NCBI GenBank assembly: GCA_026003195.1
Contig: BPGU01000004.1
Location: 1 to 64,000, forward strand
DNA from: Armatimonadota bacterium
GTDB lineage: Bacteria > Armatimonadota > HRBIN16
DNA length: 64,000 bases
Reading direction: 5' to 3'
Part shown: positions 6,553 to 13,983 of the stretch, piece after piece
How the letters are laid out: every line of letters starts with the position of its first letter
Numbering within the stretch: position 1 is the first letter of the stretch
The notes under the pieces: generated by a model
Told to the model about the DNA's origin: nothing
The model's database searches: none
Seen by the model: only the letters and a program-made list of their open reading frames with translations
Made by a program: the position numbers and the translations under genes

Positions 6553-7352
6553 AGATGTGCTCCTGTCAACTTCATGGTTTCAATCGCTATCCTGACGTGA
6601 CTCCCGAACTGGAGATGGGTCAGTGTCCGTTCGTCGGACTTAAAGACCGCATAAACGTCGCCGGAGGAATGGGAGAGCAGAGCACGACGTGGCGATGTCT
6701 CTACCACCAGCATCGTCCCGCTCTCATTACGCTGCTTCAACTGCGCACCGAGCTCGCCGAGCAACAGGTCGTCCATGTTGCCGTAGAAGCCCGTGCCGAG
6801 CCTTATCGTCAACTCGCCCGGATAGTCCAGCTGCGGTAACTGCCCCGTATCCAGAACGGTGGCTGCACGGACGACGGACAACGGGATGAAGTACACCATG
6901 TGGGTGTATGGCGACTTCTGGGAATATATCAGACAGGGCTCTGTGCGCTCCTCAACGGGCTCCGTCTCTATGACAGGGAGCTGCAAATCCTCCGGAAGCT
7001 CCAGACAGTGCATAGCCCCCTTATGCTCTACACAGAGCGCCATCCAGCTCTTATCATCAGTCTTGACCAGCTTCAACTGTAGTTGCGCCGTCTGCTGGTT
7101 ACAGACCTGACGAGCGATATCATCACTGCACCAGATGACCTTACCGTGCTCGTTGTAGTGCAATGCACGTCGGAGCTCCGGACTGGTGATATCCTGAGCG
7201 GTGGCGACAGTTACCGTGCCGATGTTCAGCGAAGCCTCTACCGGCATTGAACAGTTGAGTAACCGGGCTGCGGTCTCCAGAACCGGTTGCAGGTCGTCTG
7301 TGAACGCAACCAGCGGCGAACGGTAACTGTCTTCAAGTATCAGGGCGTACAT
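6549..7352 (-). CDS. Hypothetical beta-rich protein (267 aa)
   Basis: The start at 7352 (MYALILEDSYRSPLVAF) is fixed by GGGGAGGTG about 7 bases upstream; the frame is open 56 codons further but through the sigma-gene terminator. The protein has regularly alternating hydrophobic residues and about two similar halves. Segments near residues 145-267 (PYTHMVYFIPLSVV, ELTIRLGTGFYGN) suggest beta sheet. It resembles sliding-clamp-like or two-domain beta proteins only vaguely, and I assign no function. It is the first gene after the terminator at 7432-7458, so it likely has its own promoter in 7353-7431. Confidence 0.7.
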   Translation of the reverse strand: MYALILEDSYRSPLVAFTDDLQPVLETAARLLNCSMPVEASLNIGTVTVATAQDITSPELRRALHYNEHGKVIWCSDDIARQVCNQQTAQLQLKLVKTDDKSWMALCVEHKGAMHCLELPEDLQLPVIETEPVEERTEPCLIYSQKSPYTHMVYFIPLSVVRAATVLDTGQLPQLDYPGELTIRLGTGFYGNMDDLLLGELGAQLKQRNESGTMLVVETSPRRALLSHSSGDVYAVFKSDERTLTHLQFGSHVRIAIETMKLTGAHL

Positions 7353-7431
7353 AGTCGTACACCTCCCCTTAAGAGAACTCACTGGAAAGAGATATGAGGA
7401 ACGGGCGGAGAAGGTACCGCATGTGCAAAAT

Positions 7432-7458
7432 AAGGCGCCGGTATTTATCCGGCGCCTT
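7432..7458 (-). terminator. Rho-independent terminator of the sigma gene
   Basis: Perfect 10-bp inverted repeat AAGGCGCCGG (7432-7441) / CCGGCGCCTT (7449-7458) with a 7-base loop. Read on the minus strand it is followed by TATTTTGC. It lies 37 bases past the stop of the sigma-like gene. Confidence 0.85.
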
Positions 7459-7494
7459 GAACCGCAGAGAAGGAGGATGGAAGGATGTGACGCA

Positions 7495-8094
7495 CTAAAC
7501 CCAGCAAGGAGGATCTGCACGCAGAATCTCTAAAGCCCTCTGGATATGCTGATGCACTCGCTGCCTGGACATGTTCAATAACCTGCCTATCTCGTCCATA
7601 GTGCATTCTCTCGTGCCGATACCAAAGTAACAGACGATGCATTGATACTGCAACGTGTTCAGTCGTTCCCTGAGATACCTCTGCCAGGAGAGGACGCTGA
7701 GTATGCTGTCATAAGAAGGTTCCTCATAACTCAGGGCGTTCAATACCTCATAATAGGCTGGATGTTCCTCATTCTCTAACACGCTCTCTATGGGCAACCA
7801 GGACGGACCGGTGCATCGGTTCCTGAAGTCGCATTGAGACACGACGCAGAGATACCTGTTGTTCCTTATCCATTCCAGCATGGCATGCACCAGTCTGGTA
7901 TACAACAGCGTGCTGAACTTCGTGCCTCGTGATGGATCGTAGTCCAGAATGGTCTGCCAGAGCACTATCCTGGACTCCTGCAATAACTCCTCACGCTCGT
8001 AACTGTTTCTGGCATACCGACGCACGAGTCTGTATATCATGCGCTCGTAAGCGCTCCAGAACTGGTTGAACCTGGTCTCGTCCTGCTGCTGCAT
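7495..8094 (-). CDS. Sigma-70-family RNA polymerase sigma factor
   Basis: 199 residues from the ATG at 8094, with GTGAGGG a few bases upstream; a GTG 5 codons earlier is an alternative. Region 2 is seen in ELLQESRIVLWQTILDYDPS followed by RGTKFSTLLYTRLVHAMLEW (core binding and -10 recognition). Region 4 is the C-terminal helix-turn-helix, CTMDEIGRLLNMSRQRVHQH. The linker (residues about 90-150) is not a normal region 3. The size and the region 2 plus region 4 layout suit a small alternative or phage-encoded sigma factor. It is the first gene of the minus-strand module and ends in its own terminator, so it may direct transcription of the downstream genes (inference). Confidence 0.88.
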   Translation of the reverse strand: MQQQDETRFNQFWSAYERMIYRLVRRYARNSYEREELLQESRIVLWQTILDYDPSRGTKFSTLLYTRLVHAMLEWIRNNRYLCVVSQCDFRNRCTGPSWLPIESVLENEEHPAYYEVLNALSYEEPSYDSILSVLSWQRYLRERLNTLQYQCIVCYFGIGTRECTMDEIGRLLNMSRQRVHQHIQRALEILRADPPCWV

Positions 8095-8100
8095 ACTTTC

Positions 8101-8122
8101 CCTCACCACTGGAGATAGATAG
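8101..8122 (-). repeat. Duplicated 22-base element, copy next to sigma gene
   Basis: Matches 8267-8288 at 19 of 22 positions. The minus strand reads CTATCTATCTCC at its core, ending in GTGAGG, which also provides the sigma gene's Shine-Dalgarno. Possible operator or autoregulatory site. Confidence 0.7.
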
Positions 8123-8164
8123 CGGAACAGGGGGCATTAAGTGCCGGCATTGGGCATAAAAATT

Positions 8165-8187
8165 GGGGAGGCGGTAGATGCCTCCCC
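8165..8187 (-). terminator. Minus-strand hairpin with U-run, possible small RNA end
   Basis: GGGGAGGC (8165-8172) pairs perfectly with GCCTCCCC (8180-8187), with a 7-base loop. On the minus strand it is followed by AATTTTTAT. There is no protein gene upstream on that strand before the tRNA promoter. It therefore ends either a roughly 100-base untranslated transcript or an attenuated leader of the sigma gene. Confidence 0.75.
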
Positions 8188-8266
8188 AGACAAACAGAAC
8201 ACGGCAACGATAGAGTTGGAGACGAGGAGGGAAGCCTGTGGGCGGGCTGGTTTTGATATACAATTG

Positions 8267-8288
8267 CCTTACCAGAGGAGATAGATAG
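8267..8288 (-). repeat. Duplicated 22-base element, upstream copy
   Basis: Second copy of the element at 8101-8122, 166 bases away in the same orientation. It lies about 80 bases before the hairpin at 8165-8187, a geometry consistent with a regulated promoter or operator for a short transcript. Confidence 0.65.
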
Positions 8289-8338
8289 GAATGCTCGCAT
8301 CAAATGGTGCCAGGCTCAGGTCAATTTCAGTTTCCTAC

Positions 8339-8367
8339 TTGCACAACGCCCAGATATGTGATACAAT
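8339..8367 (+). promoter_or_regulatory. Sigma-70-type promoter for the tRNA pair
   Basis: TTGCAC (8339-8344) and TACAAT (8362-8367) are separated by exactly 17 bases, about 120 bases upstream of the first tRNA on the same strand. Confidence 0.65.
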
Positions 8368-8488
8368 AGCAACTGCATGTTCAAAACAGAGGTGCAGACG
8401 GGGCATAAACCTGTGGTATAAGAATGCACAAGGAGTGACAACACAAGGGCAACCTTGCTGAGTAATGTCATCAGGAAGAGCCTACCCT

Positions 8489-8565
<77 letters not shown>

Positions 8566-8583
8566 ACCTGCTGCTTTTTCGGT

Positions 8584-8662
8584 GGCGGCTGTAGCTCAGC
8601 TGGTCCAGAGCGCCTGACTGTGGCTCAGGAGGTCGTGGGTTCGAATCCCATCAGCCGCCCCA
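8584..8662 (+). tRNA. tRNA-His (GUG)
   Basis: The anticodon loop CTGTGGC between stems CCTGA/TCAGG gives anticodon GTG. The 5' extra G (8584) opposite C73 (8659) is the G-1:C73 identity pair of histidine tRNA, and CCA is encoded. It is separated by 18 bases from tRNA-Arg. tRNA genes are frequent integration sites, and this pair sits at the edge of the accessory module. Confidence 0.95.
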
Positions 8663-8665
8663 TTT

Positions 8666-10144
8666 CTACTCGAGAAGCCCCAGAAATCGCTCGTATGCCG
8701 CATTCCATGCCTCTGGGTCACGAGGCGCGTATTCGACGATCTCCGTGGAGCGACGGATGAGCTCGCGCCCCTCGCTCACGCCTCGCAGCTCGCCCAGCGC
8801 AATCATCTGCAGCATCACGTTGCCCGCCGCCGTTGCCTCTACGGGACCTGCCAGCACGGTGCGATGGCAGGCGTCGGCGGTGAACTGGCAGAGCAGGCGG
8901 TTCTGGGTGCCTCCACCGACGACGTGGATGACCTCCAGCCGCTTCCCCAGCAGGCTCTCCAGCTGTTCCAGCACCCAGCGGTAACGCAGGGCAAGGCTCT
9001 CTAAACAACACCGCACAAACTGCCCGGGTGTCTCCGGCGCGGGCTGTCCGGTGCTTTCGCAGTACTCGCGAATAGCTTGCAACATGTTGGATGGGTTCAG
9101 GAACCGACGGTCGTCGGGGTCTATCACTGCACGGAAAGGTTCTGCCTCCGATGCCAGCTGGGTGAGCTGTTCGTAGGTGTATTCCTGTCCCTCGCGAGCG
9201 TAGGCGCGACGGCATTCCTGCACCAGCCACAGCCCCATGATGTTGCGCAAGAACCGTATCGTGTGGTGTACGCCGCCTTCGTTGGTGAAGTTCAGCGTGC
9301 GTGTATGAGCGTTAATCAACGGTTCGGGCAACTCCACACCCATCAGTGACCAGGTGCCGCTGCTGATATAAGCAAAATCGCTGCCAGTTGTCGCGGGCAC
9401 AGCAGCTACCGCGGAAGCAGTATCGTGACTGCCCGGTGCGATTACCTCCACGTTCTGTGCGCCTGTTTCCTCCACCACTGCTTTGCGTAGTTTGCCCAAT
9501 CGCGTGCCCGGCGGCACAATCTCCGGCAGGAAGTGCACAGGAAGCCCCACATGCCTGAGCAAATCCAGCGCCCACTGGCCGGTGCGCGCGTCCATCATCT
9601 GCGAAGTGCTGGCAATGGTGCGCTCGCTCACCTTGGCCCCGCTCAGCCAGTAGTGGAACAGGTCGGGCATCATCAGCATCTTGTCCGCCAGGTCCAGTAG
9701 CCCAGGATGTTGTTGTTGCACTGCTACCAGCTGGTACAGGGTGTTGATAGGCATGAACTGGATACCTGTGTAGTCGTAGATAGTATCTGCACCGACCATT
9801 GCCTGTACATTCTCCATGATACCGTCGGTGCGGTGGTCGCGGTAGTGCACGGGATTGGTCAACAAAGTGCCTCGCGCGTCCAGTAGACCAAAGTCCACGC
9901 CCCAGGTGTCCACCCCTACGGAACGCACCGCCTCGCCGTACTCGCGCACGGTCAGGGCGATCCCCTGCAGAATCTCCGCATACTGTCGCAACACGTTCCA
10001 GGTAAGCGCATCGGGCAGGCGCAGCGGCGTGTTGGGGAAACGGTGCAGGGTTTTCAGCTCCAGGCGATGTCCATCGTAGATTCCCGCCACCGCGCGTCCG
10101 CTCTCAGCACCCAGATCGAAGGCGATGTACACTTGCGGGGACAC
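8666..10144 (-). CDS. rhaB: Rhamnulokinase (FGGY carbohydrate kinase)
   Basis: About 492 residues, the usual FGGY length. The N-terminal phosphate-binding motif is YIAFDLGAESGR, with later VGVDTWGVDFGLLD, PVHYRDHRTDG and the C-terminal ATPase motifs GSHDTASAVAAVP and VVGGGTQNRLLCQ. All are typical of rhamnulokinase, which phosphorylates L-rhamnulose at O1 in cytoplasmic rhamnose breakdown. The start is a GTG at 10144, behind GGAGG in AAGGAGGTCG; a GTG at 10153 is also possible. No isomerase or aldolase of the rhamnose pathway is adjacent, so the gene stands alone. Its stop lies 3 bases from the end of tRNA-His on the other strand. Confidence 0.92.
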   Translation of the reverse strand: MSPQVYIAFDLGAESGRAVAGIYDGHRLELKTLHRFPNTPLRLPDALTWNVLRQYAEILQGIALTVREYGEAVRSVGVDTWGVDFGLLDARGTLLTNPVHYRDHRTDGIMENVQAMVGADTIYDYTGIQFMPINTLYQLVAVQQQHPGLLDLADKMLMMPDLFHYWLSGAKVSERTIASTSQMMDARTGQWALDLLRHVGLPVHFLPEIVPPGTRLGKLRKAVVEETGAQNVEVIAPGSHDTASAVAAVPATTGSDFAYISSGTWSLMGVELPEPLINAHTRTLNFTNEGGVHHTIRFLRNIMGLWLVQECRRAYAREGQEYTYEQLTQLASEAEPFRAVIDPDDRRFLNPSNMLQAIREYCESTGQPAPETPGQFVRCCLESLALRYRWVLEQLESLLGKRLEVIHVVGGGTQNRLLCQFTADACHRTVLAGPVEATAAGNVMLQMIALGELRGVSEGRELIRRSTEIVEYAPRDPEAWNAAYERFLGLLE

Positions 10145-10480
10145 GGTTCTCACGACCTCCTTGCCAATATGGGTTCTAAAAAATCGGTTCGCCAGGCACA
10201 AAGGAACTCCTGCCGCAGCAAAAGGAACCTCTGCACACAGGTTGTGCGTAAGCGTTATAAAAGCAGGGAGTTACGCAGCGGAAGTTGAACTGGGGATAAG
10301 GCAATGGGGCATCCTGAGCGACGGCGAAGCATCTCACGGTATCCTTGTCCTGCCGAACGCAGTGAAGCCCTCGAGATTCTTCGCTCGTGATCAGAACGAT
10401 GGAAGTGTGCAACCACCTTATCATCATCAAAAATTCTACCGGATAGAACACTAAACGAAGGAACATAGAGAGGACAGAAG
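10145..10480. other. Divergent intergenic region with a REP-like element
   Basis: The 336-base gap between rhaB (minus) and the zinc-ribbon gene (plus). The only clear structure is the imperfect inverted repeat at 10309-10400. A TTTATAAC on the minus strand near 10255 could be a -10 for rhaB, but no convincing -35 accompanies it. Confidence 0.5.
10309..10400. repeat. REP-like imperfect inverted repeat
   Basis: The left arm contains CCTGAGCGA...GCGAAGCATCTC and the right arm GAGATTCTTCGCTCG...TCAGAACGAT. These are degenerate inverted copies of the widespread pattern seen in bacterial intergenic REP-type sequences. The loop is about 38 bases. It is probably a non-autonomous repeat. Confidence 0.5.
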
Positions 10481-10765
10481 ATGCGTGTGACAGGAAGACT
10501 ACTCTGCCCTGCCTGCCAGGAACTGCTGGTTCCTGTAGATAGAGACGGAGTGGAGATAGACTACTGCCCTCACTGTCGCGGCGTCTGGCTGGACAGGGGC
10601 GAACTGGATAAGATTCTGGAACGCGCCTCACTGGGAGCACCGCGTCCCCCAACCAGACAACAACCGCGCCATGAGGAATGGCATGAGGAAGAGTATGAGC
10701 GCAAACATCCTCGCAAGCGCAAGAGGATCAAGTCGTTCTTAGAAGACCTCTTCGACTTCGACTGA
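10481..10765 (+). CDS. zf-TFIIB-type zinc-ribbon protein
   Basis: 94 residues. CPACQELLVPVDRDGVEIDY (residues 10-29) is followed by CPHCRGVWLDRGELDKILER, the signature of the small TFIIB-like zinc-finger family: two C-x2-C pairs with the GVEIDxCPxCRGVWLDRGEL core. The C-terminus is Arg/Lys/Glu-rich and disordered, ending in FLEDLFDFD. GAGAGGA lies upstream of the start. The family is common in bacteria but has no settled biochemical role. It precedes pcrA by about 45 bases. Confidence 0.85.
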   Translation: MRVTGRLLCPACQELLVPVDRDGVEIDYCPHCRGVWLDRGELDKILERASLGAPRPPTRQQPRHEEWHEEEYERKHPRKRKRIKSFLEDLFDFD

Positions 10766-10809
10766 GGCTATTGATTCCAGGCACCATTTCCCGTAAAATG
10801 TATGGTGCA

Positions 10810-12963
10810 ATGGATGAATGGCAAAAGTTGAACGATGCTCAGCGAGAAGCGGTAACGTACGGCGAGGGACCGCTTCTCATTTTTGCTGGCGCAGGCAGTG
10901 GCAAAACGCGCGTGCTCACCATGCGCATTGCCCACCTCATCTCCGCACGAGGCGTGTCGCCGCGACGTATCCTCGCGGTCACCTTTACCAATAAAGCCGC
11001 CAACGAGATGCGCGAACGCATCGAGCAGCTGGTCGGCTCGACGCAGGTGAAGCAGATGTGGGTGGGCACGTTTCACGCCATCTGCGCCCGTATCCTGCGT
11101 GAAAGCGGACGCCCGCTTGGCATAGACCCCGAGTTTGTGGTGTTTGACGAAGACGATCAGCTCAGCGTGGTCAAAGAGGTGCTGAGGCTGCTGGATATCG
11201 ACGAGAAGCGCTTTGCCCCGCGTTCGATCCTCAATTTCATCAGCCGTGCGAAGGAAAAGCTGATACCACCGCACCTGTACACGCCGGTAGACTACTTCAC
11301 CCAGATCGTGGGCAGGGTATACCCACGCTATCAAGAGCGGCTGGAAGCGTGCCACGCGCTGGACTTCGACGACCTGCTGATGAAAACGGTGCAGCTGTTC
11401 GACCAACACCCCGATGTGCTGGAACGCTACCAGAAGCGTTTCCTGCATGTGCTGGTGGATGAGTTTCAGGATGTGAATCAGGCGCAGTATCGCATCGTGA
11501 AGCATCTCAGCGCGATACACCGCAACCTGTGCGTGGTGGGCGACGACGACCAGTCCATCTACTCCTGGCGCGGGGCGGATGTGAGCATCATCCTTTCGTT
11601 CGAGCGTGACTTCCCGGATGCGCACGTGGTGAAGCTGGAGCAGAACTATCGTTCCACCCAGCCTATTCTGGACGCGGCTTTCCACGTGGTGGAGAAGAAT
11701 GTGCGCCGTGCCCCCAAACGACTGTGGTCTGAAAAGCGCGACGGCTTGCCTATCACTGTGACCGAAGTGCAGCACGAGCGCGAGGAGGCGATGGTGGTTG
11801 CGCAGCATATCGCGCTCAGCGTGCAGCAACTGGGGCGCAGGTACGGCGATTTCGTGGTGCTCTATCGTACCAACGCGCAGTCGCGCACCTTTGAAGAGGT
11901 CTTCCTGAACTACCGCATCCCGTACCAGATTGTGGGCGGCGTGCGCTTCTACCAGCGCAAAGAGGTCAAAGATGTGCTGGCTTACCTGCGCGTGGTCCAG
12001 TCGCCCAGCGACGACGTGAGTCTGCTGCGTATCATCAATGTGCCCACGCGCGGCATCGGGTTGCAGACGATAGATGTCATCCGCCAGCTGGCTACAGAAC
12101 AGGGTGTCAGCCTGTGGGAGGCGATACAACATCCCAGCTTGTCCAACTGCCTGACCCAGCGTGCTTACCATGCGGTCGCCCAGTTTCGTGAACTGATCGA
12201 GCAGCTACGCGCCCTGCGCGAGACGAGCTCCGTCACCCAGCTGCTGAACGCGGTGCTCCAGCGCACCGATTACCTGCAACGGTTGGGCGATACGCGCGAC
12301 CCTGAGGTACAATCTCGGGTGGAGAACGTTCGCGAACTGCTCACCGCCACCCAGCAGTTTGATGCCAGCCCCGACGCGGAACGTGGTCTGGCGGGATTTC
12401 TGGAAAGTGTGGCGCTGGTAGCGGATGTGGACTCGTTGGAAGAGGGCAGCGACCGCGTGACGCTGATGACGGTGCACGCGGCGAAGGGGTTGGAGTTCCC
12501 TGTCGTCTTCCTGGTGGGCATGGAGGAGGGTCTGTTCCCGCATATCCGCGCCATCAACGAAGACCCCAACGTGGAGGAGGAGAGGCGGCTGTGCTACGTC
12601 GCCATCACTCGTGCCAAGGAACGGGTGCATATCACCCATGCGCGCCTGCGCAGCGTCTTCGGCACAACCAGCGGCATGTTCGCCTCGCGCTTTCTGCACG
12701 ACATCCCTGAGGGGTTGAAACTGTACTGGAGCCCTGCCGAGCTGGCGCATCCGTTGCCCGCGGCTCCGCCTGCACGCCAGCCCGCTCCCAAAACGCAGGA
12801 CGCCTACCGTGTAGGGCAAAGGGTGCGCCACCATAAGTTCGGCGAGGGTGTTATCATGAAGTGTGAGCCTCAGACCGACGACCATCTGCTGACGGTGGTG
12901 TTCCCGAACGCGGGTATCAAGCAACTGCTGGCATCCATCGCTAAATTGGAGAAGCTCTCGTAG
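10810..12963 (+). CDS. pcrA: UvrD/PcrA-family ATP-dependent DNA helicase
   Basis: 717 residues from ATG 10810 (MDEWQKLNDAQREAV); ATG 10798 is an alternative and neither has a clear ribosome site. Superfamily-1A motifs appear in order: Q motif LNDAQREAV, Walker A AGAGSGKTR, motif Ia AVTFTNKAANEM, Walker B LVDEFQDVN, motif III VVGDDDQSIYSWRGA, motif IV QNYRSTQ, motif V VTLMTVHAAKGLEFP and motif VI YVAITRAKERV. The C-terminal tail (YRVGQRVRHHKFGEGVI, residues about 650-717) is the Tudor-like RNA-polymerase-binding module of PcrA. Such 3'-5' helicases act in nucleotide excision repair and in clearing protein-DNA conflicts. ftsY follows after 15 bases. Confidence 0.93.
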   Translation: MDEWQKLNDAQREAVTYGEGPLLIFAGAGSGKTRVLTMRIAHLISARGVSPRRILAVTFTNKAANEMRERIEQLVGSTQVKQMWVGTFHAICARILRESGRPLGIDPEFVVFDEDDQLSVVKEVLRLLDIDEKRFAPRSILNFISRAKEKLIPPHLYTPVDYFTQIVGRVYPRYQERLEACHALDFDDLLMKTVQLFDQHPDVLERYQKRFLHVLVDEFQDVNQAQYRIVKHLSAIHRNLCVVGDDDQSIYSWRGADVSIILSFERDFPDAHVVKLEQNYRSTQPILDAAFHVVEKNVRRAPKRLWSEKRDGLPITVTEVQHEREEAMVVAQHIALSVQQLGRRYGDFVVLYRTNAQSRTFEEVFLNYRIPYQIVGGVRFYQRKEVKDVLAYLRVVQSPSDDVSLLRIINVPTRGIGLQTIDVIRQLATEQGVSLWEAIQHPSLSNCLTQRAYHAVAQFRELIEQLRALRETSSVTQLLNAVLQRTDYLQRLGDTRDPEVQSRVENVRELLTATQQFDASPDAERGLAGFLESVALVADVDSLEEGSDRVTLMTVHAAKGLEFPVVFLVGMEEGLFPHIRAINEDPNVEEERRLCYVAITRAKERVHITHARLRSVFGTTSGMFASRFLHDIPEGLKLYWSPAELAHPLPAAPPARQPAPKTQDAYRVGQRVRHHKFGEGVIMKCEPQTDDHLLTVVFPNAGIKQLLASIAKLEKLS

Positions 12964-12978
12964 GGGGATACACGGTCT

Positions 12979-13872
12979 ATGCCTTTGGGAATATTCAAGG
13001 GACTTTTGCAGAAGGTAGACACGCTGCTCACAGGACGTGGGCGCGTGGACGAGGAGCTGTTCGAGGAGCTGGAAGAAGTGTTGCTCACCGCCGACATCAA
13101 CGTACATACCACGATGCAGGTGCTGGAAGACCTGCGTCGGGCGGTGCGCGAGCAGAGGCTGAAGGAACCCTCTGAGGTAAAGGCAGTACTGAAAGAAAGC
13201 CTGCTCGCTTCGCTGCGGGCGGGGGGAGATGCACAGCTCAAGGTCTCTCCGGAGCCGCCGACGGTGTACCTGTTCGTGGGTGTCAACGGTGTGGGCAAGA
13301 CCACCTCCATCGCCAAGCTGGCGTACCGACTGCGCCAGCAGGGTAAAAGTGTCATTCTGGCTGCGGGTGACACCTTCCGCGCCGCCGCCATTGACCAGCT
13401 GGAGATATGGGCACAGCGCGTGGGGGCAACCCTCATCAAGCATCGTGAGGGAGCAGACCCTTCGGCGGTCATCTATGATGCTATCGCCGCCGCACGCAAT
13501 CGGGGCGTGGATTACGTGCTGGCAGATACCGCCGGCAGATTGCATACACGCTCCAACCTGATGGAAGAGCTCAAAAAAGTATGCCGCGTCACTGAACGGG
13601 CATTGGGGCGTCCACCCGACGAGGTGTTGCTGGTGCTGGACGCGACCACCGGACAGAACGCCATCCGCCAGGCGGAAGAGTTCGTGCAGGCAGTGAATGT
13701 CACGGGTATCGTGCTGGCAAAGCTGGACGGCACCGCGCGAGGAGGAGCGGTCATCACTATTCACGACGAGCTCAAAGTGCCCATCAAGCTGGTAGGGGTA
13801 GGAGAAAAGCCGGAAGACCTCGAAGATTTTGACGCAGAGGAGTATGTTGCCGCGCTTTTGGAAAAGGAGTGA
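12979..13872 (+). CDS. ftsY: Signal recognition particle receptor FtsY
   Basis: 297 residues, short for FtsY because the acidic A domain is lacking, so it is essentially an NG form. The N domain occupies residues 1-85. The G domain has G1 GVNGVGKTTSIAKLAY, the insertion-box motif DTFRAAAIDQLE, G3 DTAGRLHT, G4 AKLDGTARGG and closing motif GVGEKPEDLEDFD. It is the SRP-receptor GTPase that docks ribosome-SRP complexes at the inner membrane for cotranslational insertion. It lies 15 bases after pcrA in the same direction, so is probably co-transcribed. Confidence 0.95.
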   Translation: MPLGIFKGLLQKVDTLLTGRGRVDEELFEELEEVLLTADINVHTTMQVLEDLRRAVREQRLKEPSEVKAVLKESLLASLRAGGDAQLKVSPEPPTVYLFVGVNGVGKTTSIAKLAYRLRQQGKSVILAAGDTFRAAAIDQLEIWAQRVGATLIKHREGADPSAVIYDAIAAARNRGVDYVLADTAGRLHTRSNLMEELKKVCRVTERALGRPPDEVLLVLDATTGQNAIRQAEEFVQAVNVTGIVLAKLDGTARGGAVITIHDELKVPIKLVGVGEKPEDLEDFDAEEYVAALLEKE

Positions 13873-13944
13873 CAATTCATTTACTATCTTGATGAAAAAT
13901 CAAAACTGGTAGATTTAACGTTCCCTCTTTGCGACGACAGGTTT

Positions 13945-13950
13945 TATAAT
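13945..13950 (+). promoter_or_regulatory. Possible -10 box before the CBS-GGDEF gene
   Basis: A perfect TATAAT lies 34 bases before the start codon, in the 111-base gap after ftsY. No good -35 is present at 16-18 bases, so the promoter call is tentative. Confidence 0.4.
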
Positions 13951-13983
13951 GGGCGTAGAACATCCCCAAAAGTACGCGCGGTT

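Larger units (their letters stand above)
8095..8488. other. Non-coding gap between accessory module and tRNAs
   Basis: About 390 bases without a supportable protein gene. It holds the two copies of the CTATCTATCTCC element, the minus-strand terminator-like hairpin at 8165-8187, and a plus-strand promoter for the tRNAs. Short frames here run through the hairpin and are not credible genes. The right edge of the integrated element probably lies in this gap or in the tRNAs. Confidence 0.7.

Noticed and set aside
7991-8263. 90-residue minus-strand frame starting TTG near 8263
   Set aside because: It runs through a strong terminator hairpin and overlaps the sigma gene start in a different frame.
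10768-12171. 467-residue open frame antisense to pcrA
   Set aside because: It mirrors the helicase codons, is His/Gln-rich with no recognisable domain, and has no ribosome site. It is a shadow of high-GC coding DNA.
12205-13875. 556-residue antisense frame over pcrA and ftsY
   Set aside because: It overlaps two strongly supported genes with clear motifs, so is not a gene.
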